From: Rapana venosa
Taxonomy: Eukaryota; Mollusca; Gastropoda; Neogastropoda; Muricidae
DNA: 64,000 nucleotides
NCBI GenBank assembly: GCA_028751875.1
Contig: CM054140.1
Coordinates: 47,385,051 to 47,449,050 of the forward strand
Direction of reading: 5' to 3'
This document shows positions 14,228 to 25,739 of the stretch, in pieces. Both the position numbers and the translations under genes were made by a program. The notes under the pieces are model-generated. The model was not told where the DNA came from. It searched no databases and was given only the letters and a program-made list of their open reading frames with translations. How positions within the stretch are numbered: position 1 is the stretch's first letter; every line of letters starts with the position of its first letter.

Positions 14228-17200
14228 ACTCACCTTTTCATACAGCGCGTTGACCATGTGGGAGAAAGAGGCGAACTGGAAGAGGACGAAGAAGATGAGC
14301 TGGCTGGACAGGTGCTGCCAGTGCAGCTGGTTGGGGTTGACCTCCTCCCCCCCCCTGACCCCCCCCCCGGCCCCAGCCACGTCCGGCTCGTTCTCGCAGC
14401 GCTCCAGCGCAGTCACCACCAGGTCCACCAACTGCGTCTCCAAAGCCTCGCAGCGCAGTTTGGCCTGCAACAGCGTGAGCCTTCTTTACGCCTTCTTCTG
14501 GCACCGGCTCGACCCTTCACTCTCCTTGAGAAGTCTCATTGGGGTGGGGGCGCTGCGCTGAAGTTTTCAGGCAGGTGCGTCAGGCATGAATGTTAAAATA
14601 AAAAATGACATAAAATAGAATATTTGATCCATTCTGTTATCAATCACAAAGGCTCTTGTCAGGCTGGTATAATCATTGAAAGATAAAAACTTAGCTAGTT
14701 ACACACCATACACCAAGGATTACAAAAATTTACAATCATCTTTCGTCAAGAAAAAACCAACTCAAGATTTAAACCAACAGGTCAAATTTCACAATTGCAG
14801 TGTAACACGAAAATTTACGTCAATTAAGAAGAATGCCAGCTGAAAACCAAAGCGGCACCATAGTTGTCCCTGATTAACCTCTTAACTGCCCAGTGCAAGT
14901 GCACCCTATATGCTGGGGAATAAAATTTGTATGTACCACTTGCTATGTTCATATCCCTCTTACTCAGAAACTACTACATGAATAATCCTGATAGTCTACC
15001 CAATGACAGTATATATATATTGTAGATTACTTCAAGGCCAGCTCAAATTAGTTAGCATGATATTTCAATGCGAAAATATATTTAAAATGTAAAAAAAAAA
15101 TCGACAAAAAATTGAGTAACCCCCCCCCCCCATCTCAATAACGTCAAACATAAGTCCAGGCCCAATCTCATTCCTTTTTTTTTTTTTAAATGCACGATCT
15201 CCTGAATCATACACGATCATTTTCATCACTGTCAGGTAAATCTAAAGTTTTATTTGCTACTTTTTCCGCTGTGTAAAGTTATTGATACCTTCAACAATAA
15301 GTGTCAGCCATTTTGAACAAGAACTGCCTAAGCAGTCATGCATAAAAACACAAAATACGAGCTAAAAAACGATCGTTTGTGCCGATTGCAGCTAGATGTT
15401 GCCAAGCAACAGGAGAGTGAACTCCACTAATTTTGGAGTTCTTTCCCTTTAACTGTAGTCAAGGAAGCTGGCTTGTTTACTTCGGTTCGACACCCCGGAA
15501 ATTTTCAGGGTTGTAGGCATATAGTGTGCACGTTTAGCCCCAGAAAATTTCCGGGGTGGGGCAGTCTAGTGGTTAAAACTAAATATTCAAATGAAATCTA
15601 TATCTAAATTACCTTTCCTAATATCAAACCCCCAAGATTTATATCAACAATTAAGAAGGAAGGTGGCAGGATGGTTTACACGTTCACCTGCCTAACAAGT
15701 AAACTGTGAGGTCCTGAGTTCGATTCCCAGCCTTGCCTTTTCTTCCCAGTTTGACAGGAAAACCAGTCACGTCTTTCAGGGGAGACCCTTATTCAGTCGG
15801 ACCTGTGTGCTTACAGGATTGTGCACATCATAAGAACCCACAACAGTTAAAAATGACAAGGAGCAAGAAGGAACCTCCTAACTGTTGTGGCAAAATTTTT
15901 AAAGTTCAATTCCCAACTGTATCCCCGAAGTCAGAATGCAACTACCTTAATGGTTGTGGTTGGGGGAGGGGGGAGGAAGAAACGGCCGCATACAAAAAAT
16001 CTCACCATTGGTGAACCTCGGAGCTCTAGCCAAAGAACAAACAAACAAACAAACGAAAAAACAAAAACAAACCCCAAAAACAAAATAAACATATCAATCA
16101 ACAAGTCAATGCGAAAGTAAAGAACTAGTTTACTGCAAGACTAGTTAAGTTTACCTCATCTCAAACCTACCTGACAAGAAACACCCATCTACCCATAGTC
16201 CAACAGGCATACATCTGACGCTCAATTCTTATACTCCCAGCTAGTACAATGAATAAGCAATACACTTCCTTTTTTTTTCGGAGGGGGGGGGGGGGTCACG
16301 CATTTCATCTAGAAGAAAAATAATGATAAACAACAAAATTCTGATCAATGCAAATGATACAAATAAACCAGTCAAAGGAATTAGTAGGAAAAAAATGAAT
16401 AAAATAAATTTAAAAAACCACCCCCCATCCATCTACCCACTCCACTCTGTAGTAACTAAAAGCTCGAGACCTTTATAGCTTACCTGTGATAGATACATTT
16501 ACACTCCTCTATTTTTCCTTCATTCCCTCATTAATACACTGAATACATAATCACAAAATGTCAATCTGTAAACAGAAGCATGATAATTTACTTAACATGA
16601 AGCTTGGAGAGGAGAAAAAAAAAATCATGCAAAATCCAAACGAACAATTATTTTTTTTACTTTACAAATGTGTCATTTAAATGGGGAAAAAAGTGCAAAC
16701 TTTCATTCTCAAGCATTTGAATTTCAATACAAAACTCAACATTGCGTGCGTGCATGCGTGCGTGCGTGTGTATTGTGAGTGTGTGTGCATGTTTTTTAAG
16801 TCAAAGTTTTTTCACCCACAAAAAAGTCATTTTCACAAACCAATAACTTCATTTCAGCACCTTTTCAAAAAATAAAGCAAAAAAGTGACTGTACCTTAGA
16901 GAATATAGTGGTGTGGAGGAGCAGAAAAGGCGTTTTGGGTTGGGGATTTTTAATATTACAATTCAGTAACTCTAGCGGCTCAGGCCTTTTTCCTGTTCCT
17001 CCAATGAGGGAGGTTTATAATGTCTGAGGGAGTGTCTTTGGAATATGTGTGTGTGCGCGCACACAAACGTGCATGCATGCATGTGTATTGCGAGAGGTTT
17101 AAGGTGGGTGGTATAAAAAAAAAATCTGAGCCACTTACTGGGCAGATTATTCTACAGTATTCAACAGCGACACCTTTTGAGTCCCTAGAAATTCCTCGTA

Positions 17201-20200
17201 CCTCGCTATCTGATTGTGTCAGCTGTGCAGAATAGCATATATCAGCAATATTTTCAGTTCTGCAGACATGGTGTCACATACTCAAGCAAGGGGACGGGAT
17301 AGCTAGTGGTTAGGACATTGCGCTCGCAATCTGATGACCCGGGTTCGATTCCTATTCAAGGGAATATTTTCCCCTGGAGTTAACATCAGTGCCGACTCCA
17401 CTCTCCCCAAAAGTCCTTCGGATGAGCTATAAACCGAGTTCCAGTGTGCGAACGCACACAGAACATCTTGTGCACATGTTAAATCCTGTTCTGCTTTTCA
17501 TAAGAGTAGGCCATTATGTGCCAGTGGGAGCAGATGACAGAATTTACAAAACCGCATACACACAGGGACTGGATGTAAACAAGCACTTGATTGCTTATTC
17601 CATTATTCTCAATATAAAATAAATTTTTTAAATAAAATAAATAAAAAATACACCAAGAAAAGCCACAATCCTGAAGCTTAACCAGCAGTTTATTCTTTCT
17701 TTTCAGTGTGCAATGTATCCTATAGTATGATAATGGTAGGTCTACAGTAACACAAAACACAAAAAAAGGTTTGGAAGTAACATTCTCTTTTTTTTTTTTT
17801 AAGTGCCAGTAATGCAAAGATGAACAAAACTCCACATAAACACATCATACCTCACTATGACACTGAGAGTAATATGGCTACAAGAAAGCAACCAAGAAAA
17901 GAGGTAAAGGAAAAATGAAATATCACAATCACCATCAACATGATTATTATTATCATCATCATAAGCATTTTTTAACACAAATAAAATGGAAAGAAGCTAA
18001 CAAAAAAATCTTACCAAAAACCACACGCACAATGAAAATGAGAACTTAAAATGTTTCAAAAATACAACAAAAATCATCAGAAATTCAGACAACATCATTA
18101 TCCATCCATCTCAGAATAGGAAGCAAACTCCCTAAACTGAACCTATGTTGAGCAAGTCCACTGGGTGTTGATGTTAAAGACACGATTACTGGTTGCTTCT
18201 CCTCAACTGGCATGAATCAGTTATCACCCCCTACATCTGGCATGTGGGGGATGAGGCACAAATCTGCTACAATCTTTTGAAGGAGACAATTCCTGTGGTT
18301 TTCCATGTAAATTTCTTCTAAAGTAGGAGGAAAGCATGTGTTTTTCATAGGTGTTTTTCCTAGTCTTAAGAGTTGTAGAGATACTCAACTCAACCGTCTC
18401 CATCACCACTGTCATCAGTACGAGCACCTCGCATTCAAGTATCCATGTTACAATACAATCTATGAAGTCTATAAACTGCTTCAACCTACACAGTTCAGCT
18501 ACAGGTATGGGGTATTGTTTTCACCTGGAACACCCCCCCCCCTCCCCTGCCCAAACTAAAATTGTCTGCTGATACTAACAATACATGCAGGAAACAGCTA
18601 AGACAGTCTGAGAAACAGCAACTTTCCTTGGAAAAAAAAAATGTTGACAGCTTCTAAATGAAACGCACCTTCCTTGTATGTGAAGACTGTTAAACATAAC
18701 ACACCTACCTTTTATCCTATTTATTTATTTATTTATTTATTCTTTTATATCGAGGATAATGGAATAAGCACTTATGTGCTTTTTTCCATCAAGTCCCTGT
18801 GTGTATACAGGATTTAACGTGTGCGCAAGATGTTCTGCGTGCGTTCACACACGGGGCCTCGGTTTATAGTCTCATCCGAAGGACAATTTCAAGCAACCAC
18901 CCTCTCCTATTCCTTCCCTCCCTTCATTCCTACCCCTTACACTACATTTACCTTCCCCTACCCACCTTCACTTTTAAACTTTTTCACTATCCCCCAGTTC
19001 ACCCAGCTGTAAATGGGTACCTGCCCTCTTTAGGGTCAGGGAAGGTAAAGCAGCGAGGGAGAGGAGATGGGCGCCGCCCTCAATATGCTGGCCCCTAGAG
19101 AAGTGAGGTCTCTGACGCCTCGCTCCCTTACGACCTTATAGGTTATGGGACACCTTTACCTTTTTTTACCCACCTTTCCCCACAACCACACAAACCTTCA
19201 CCATCACCCTCCCACCAAACACCCACACCACCCTGCCCCTCCTGCCCCCCGTTCCTCGCTCACCTGCTTGTTCAGCCCCAGCATGGTGCAGACCAGTTCA
19301 CGGGAGTAGGTCTGCTCCAGTACATAGCGAAGCAGGCCGTGCTGCGGCTCCTGAAGCTCTGCATCGTAGGGCAGGGGCCCGCTGAGCTGAAAGCTGAGGG
19401 TGTTGGAGTTGAGGCGCCACACGTTGCTCACCGCCATGGAGTGACCCACCACAGGCAGCAGGCTGCTACGACCTGCAAGACCAACCATTTACCAAGATTC
19501 GGCGCTGTGTATATGTATAGAAATTCCATACATCATTATTATTATTATTATCACGGGACGGGATAGCTCAGTGGTCGGAGCACTCGCTTTCCTCCAGCCA
19601 AGTTAAGCAGCGTCGAGCATGGTTACCAGTTGGATGGGTGACCGTTTGCGCGCCTTGGCTTCAGTACAGTTCCCCCAGTTCACCCAGCTGTAAATGGGTA
19701 CCTGCCCTCTTTAGGGTCAGGGAAGGTAAAGCAGCGAGGGAGAGGAGATGGGCGCCGCCCTCAATATGCTGGCCCACGACCTTATAGGATATGGGACTCC
19801 TTTACCTTTTTTTTTATTATCATTATTATTATTGCTGATGCCTTGACAGCACAACACTTCAACCTGCCTGACTCACAGTGACACAAATTCAGCATAACTC
19901 AGTCAAAGGTCCAGGGCTCAAGTACTAAAATTAGCCCCTTTCTGTTACCAAGTCCAAGTGAGGTCAGTTTCTGCTATAAGTAGCGCCAGTTGTGGTGGAT
20001 TGGATAGCAGCTGAAAGTAGGGGGGGAAACTGACAGATGTGGATTACACTTCTCCTGTAACTTCTCCACAAGTCCTTGGGGCTGGCTTCTGCACTGAATT
20101 CTGCAGGCAATGAACGATTACGATTTGTTTTATTTGGGTTCCTCGGCTAGAGCTCTGAGGTTCACCAATAAAGAGACGTTGTGAATGTGACAGTTTGCCC

Positions 20201-23200
20201 TCTGTTAAGGTAGCTGCGTTTCAACTTCAGGGATGCTGTCTAGACATGACACCGTGTGCATGCATTTTTAAGTTGGGTTGGGGTTTTTTTTCTATGTCTG
20301 CTGTCAATAATTCATGGTAATTTTTCTGCTTCGTTTGTGCTTGTTTGCCTTTTTTTGTGTGTGGAGGGTTTTTGGGGTGAGGTGGATTTTTTAATATTCT
20401 CTTCTGGGTTTTTTTGGCTGGGGGGGGGGTTTGACCTTGGCTAGAGCTCCAAGGTTCACCCATGGTGAGAATTTTGCATATGTGACTGTTTTTTGCCCTC
20501 TGCCATTTAGGTAAACTCATTCTTTGGGGATGGTGTCTAAACACGACACCTGTGTGCATGCGATTTTTCATTTGTCATCTGTTCCTACTGGCACTAAAAT
20601 AACCTACTCTTCCTAAAGGCAGAACAGGTTTTTAATGTGTATGCAAGATGTTCTGCATGAATTCGTACAAGGGGTCTCGGTTTATAGACTCATTCAAAGG
20701 GCTTTGACATTCAGTTCAATTTTCTCGTCAAACAGGGAAGGAAGGGCAAGACTGGGAATTAAACCCAGAACCTCACAGTTTACTTATCAGGCAGGTGAAC
20801 ATCTTAACCATCCTGCCACCTTCCTTCTTTTATCCTCATTTATTTCAAGTCTAGTTTCACCAAATAAGAACAGACTTAAAACAGAGTAGCAACTACAAGC
20901 TATAGACCTTACAACTTCATTCTATGCCTACACCTAAAATAAGAGAGTAGAGATTTACAAGACCTGCTATAGACACCATCTGGGCAGACGGTCTGAAGCT
21001 GGTTTCCAAGCTGTCCAGTGTTTTCCCCAGCTGAAACAGACCAATTTGAAAGCACTTTCACTTTTAAACTACTCCTGCCTTCATTGTCAGTTTCCTAAAA
21101 GCAAACTTTTTTTTCATATTCACATAAAAATTCAAGAGAATTTTTTTAAACCAAACAAATCCAACCAAAATGGTAAAAATGTATTTCTATTTGAGTAAAA
21201 AACCAATCTTTTACAAACGAATGTCAGATATATCCCATAGATAAACACAAGTACAGATATTTTCCCCTGATATTTTTTAAGTTTTCAGGATTAATTTTCA
21301 ACAGATTTTGGAAAAAAGAATCAAGAAAACATCTACTAGCCCACTGTTTTAAACCTTTGCCAGGACTTGACATTTTACACCTTCAGAGTCACACATGCTT
21401 TCAAACATATGCTTCTCATCAAAATGAATTAAAATACACATTATTCACACACACACACACACAACACACATTCACACACACACCAAACACAGACCACACA
21501 CACAACACACTCACACACACAAACACGCACACCCACACAAACACACACACACAACACACACTCTCTCTCTCACTCTCCCTCTCTCACACACACAGAGTTG
21601 TGTCATACCCAATGAGGCCACTTGCGTGAAGTGGGGAACACCTTCAGCAGCTCATAGATGGCAAAGTACCCAGGCATCAGACAGGCATTTCGATCAATCA
21701 CATAAGTGATGGTCTGCAACACAGCAAAGTGGGTAAGTGGACATAAGATTCTCGGCATCAGACATGCATTTTATTCAACCATGTTGGAGGCTAATGGACA
21801 TACAAACATGAAGCAAGTACATTACCCACCATAGGTTAGAAAATTTACATTTTTTACATTTTCTTTTTCAGAAATTCGTATCAAGTCATAGTCCCTCCGA
21901 TCACAATATGCCCAGAAACCACAATTGATGTGCAAAGTGAGCGAGTGAGTGAGTGGGTGAGCAAGCAAGCATGTGTGTGTTCTCCAGAAACCACCACTAA
22001 TGTGTAAATCAGTCAACTATTTCAGTGCATGAGTGCATGTGTGTGCACGCGCGTGTGTGTGTGTGTGTGTGTGGGTGCGTGCGTCTTTTGTCACAGATAA
22101 TCAAAAGTGATTTCTATCTGTAAAACATTGCCTAAAAAAGAAAACAGTGTGTGGTATTAAAAAATGCATCTCAAAATTATACTATTTATAGCTTGATTAA
22201 AAAATATGACAGCTCTAACAAATGACATACCACCACTATTATATCCTTTTCAGCTTCATTTATCACTTTTTTTTTCTTTTCTTTTTTTTATTCATCGCTT
22301 CTGATCTCTAAAGAAAAAAAAATTTAAATTGTTTAAAAATAAACATCTACAAAACCAGAAAATGTCAACTACTTTTATCAGAAAGGTTTTCATTCATCTT
22401 AATGATACAAAAGAATGAAAAAGAATATTCTTCCTTACAGTGTGTAGGTATGAGAGTTTGACTGCTTAGCTGTGTGTATTATATGCATGTTGAGTGAACG
22501 CATCTATATCAGACAGAGAAACTCTTGCCTATGTGTAAGCACAAACAAGTGTGCACACATGCACGTGTGTGCATAAGGTTGTGCATGAGTTTGCCAATTT
22601 TGATACATGGAACAGCGAATAAGCTTGTATCTGCCTCCTCATTTTAACTTTCATATATATATATATATATATGGGGATGAGAGATAGTTCAGTGGTTGGA
22701 GCACTCGCTTTCCCCCAGCCAAGGCTAAGCAATATTGCACGCGGTTACTAGTTGGATGGGTGACCGTTTGCACACCTTGGCTTCAGTACAGTTCCCCAGT
22801 TCACCCAGCTGTAAATGGGTACCTGCCAGGGAAAGTAAAGCAGCGAGGGAGAGGAGATGGGCGCTGCCCCTCAATATGCTGTCCCCTAGAGAAGCGAGGT
22901 CTCTGATGCCTTGCTCCCCTGCGACCTTATAGGTGATGGGGCACCTTATATATATATATATATATATATAAATCTATCCTGACTGACCTCTGTGATGATC
23001 TTGAGCTGAGGAAGGAAGCTGATGGTGCGACTTTCCATTTTGTCAATGGCTTGACATTTCTCCAGGAAGATTTTCAGCATATCCCGCACACCCTGCATCA
23101 CACACCATATTCCGGAATATAGTATAAAAAGTACTCTGCTGGTGACAATGATATTACAAACACAGAAGCTTGTAATCACAGTCATAAGACTGGCACACAC

Positions 23201-23284
23201 ACACACATGAATCGGGCATTGGTCTCTAGCGGGGGAGAGGGGAGGGGGTGCGGAAGGGTGTGTGTGTGTGGGAGTGGGAGTGGG

Positions 23285-23359
<75 letters not shown>

Positions 23360-24817
23360 TCTCATCAATTTTATTCTGGTTTCATTGTAAAGTGATTTGT
23401 TAATGATGGGCTGATTGGCGGGGCTTAAGGGTTAAAAGTGAATTGATGATTGGTATAATGCACTATTAAAAGACTCTTCCACACTATATACTATATAAAC
23501 AGTATGTTGCAAAAACATGGTAAAGAAACACAAAAATTAACAAAAACACAGAAAAAAATTTTTAATACTTTAAAATTGGAAAACGAACAATTGTGAACTA
23601 CTTGTAACGGCAGCTGTGAAACAAGCAAAATGTAGATGGCAACGGTCATACTTTACAAAAAAGAGAATGCTGGGGATTGCATCAGAGACAAGGCTATCTC
23701 ACATAATAACTCTGGATTGGTGAAAACCTCCTGCAGACTTATCTTGAAATGATGGTAAAAACGTTTTTAAACCTTGACATTGATACAAAACATGAACATT
23801 GGAAAATTTAATTTCAATCTGTGGATTAGAGAAACAATTTTTCTAGTACAGGATTTTCAAAAGCCGTACTGAGTACAAAGAATGTTCTCAATATCCAGAA
23901 CTGAACAAGTATGCTGGGGATAACCAGCCTCTTCCTGTTTCTTTTTTACATGTTTCCAGCAAACATTTTCAAGCAAGGCATAACCTTCATGAAGAGAAAG
24001 AGGAATATCTAAAACAGGTGAACAGCTAGAATGTTTTGCTGCCTTTTTGGCAGCTTTGTCAACCTTTTCATGAAAATGAATACCACAGGGAGATGCAACC
24101 CAGCAGAAAGTAACATTCAAACCCCTCAGAATTAGAAAATGTACCAACAAATTAATTTCAGTAATAAGATTCTGCCTATCAGTCAATGTTGAGTTACTGA
24201 GAGACTGTAATGCAGATTTAGAAACTACACAGAACAAAATCTGCAAAACAGTATTCGGGAAATCAAGCAGTGAGTACAAAGCCATCAAATTAGCAAAACA
24301 CAGAACTTCTGTAACCCTACAAAATTTTAATGTTGGTAGTCTCTTAAGTAGTCGTAGTGATGGCACAGGGTCACATCACATTACAAATTGTGGATGTGTG
24401 GGGGGTGTACCCATTGCTGTCACCTGTCGAACCTTGGCAGACCGGAGACCTATTTTCTTTTCCTTCTCGCTATTTTCGTTATAATAATAATAATAATAAT
24501 ATATGGAATTTATATAGCGCTGAATCTTGTAAAGCAACAAATCAAAGCGCTCAGATTTTATTTCATACCACTTTAAGTCACGGCAGATTTCTCTCCGTGA
24601 AATTCGGGCTGCTCTCCCCGGGGAGAGCGGGAGAACGCGTCGCCACTTAGCGCTGCGCCACCCTTTCACCCTTTTTTTTTTGTTTTTTTGTTGTTTTTTC
24701 TGCAGCTGTATTTGTTTCCCTATCAGAGTGGCTTTTTTCTAAGAATTTTGCCAGGGACAACTCTCTTGTTGCCGTGGGTTTTTTTTACGTGCACTAAATA
24801 ATTACGTGTAACACACG

Positions 24818-24848
<31 letters not shown>

Positions 24849-25695
24849 TAGCGCCCAGACCACCACTCATGGTCTAATGGATGGGGGAAAAAATTTCCGG
24901 TCCAAACGGGGTACGAACCGCCGCACACTTCAGACCCGGACTTTTCGCTTTCTAGACAGGCGCGTTACCTCTAGACCACCGATCCATGGGCATATCTGTT
25001 CGTTTCTGCCATTGCAGTTTCAAAGCAAAAGTGTGGTAATAATGAGAAAACAGTCAAAAGGCATCACGTTTTCAGGCGTCTATGCCGCAGACCGGACGGG
25101 AGGTCAAATTTCTCCACAGTCAGTGTGTGTAGCACAGGTCAGGAATGTGCCCTGTAGCACGTTATTTTCTGGCTCACTCTTCTCCCTAACTGCAGCACTT
25201 CCTTCCTCCTCTTAAGCGTTTAATATCAGACTCACTTAACAATTCTCGTTCAAATGTTTCTACTTCCAATACAATAACATTCAATTAATCATCTCGCTAA
25301 TCAGATGAATCGTCTGCTACCAAAGAAGACGCCATTTTTTTTCACCACTCTGCTACAATTGAAAAACGTTCAGGTCGCTGGCTTTTCTTTCTTCCATCCC
25401 TCCCCACTACACGCATGTTAGTGGTCTAAATTTATCACTGGCACCCTCTCTAACACTCCCTGCATTGCCCCACCAATTTTCAGACACAACTGTTGGCTGC
25501 GGTCGTATTGAAATCTAGCGGCGGCCGCCGTTATTGTGGGCTATGGCCCTAACGGGGTCAAGACGGTTAAAGCTGGAATGATGAATGCTGCCCCTGCTTC
25601 CTTGTTTTCAAGAAGGGATCCGTCAGTGTATATCTTAAGATGAGGAGGATATGCATCTTCTAGGTGCACATTTATATAAGAGCAAGAATAAGCCC

Positions 25696-25739
<44 letters not shown>

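Noticed and set aside
13427..14596. A 389-codon plus-strand frame and several minus-strand Gly/Val/Cys frames
   Set aside because: Produced by the CA/CCA and C59 tracts. Only the part overlapping MED23 exon 9 on the minus strand is real coding sequence.
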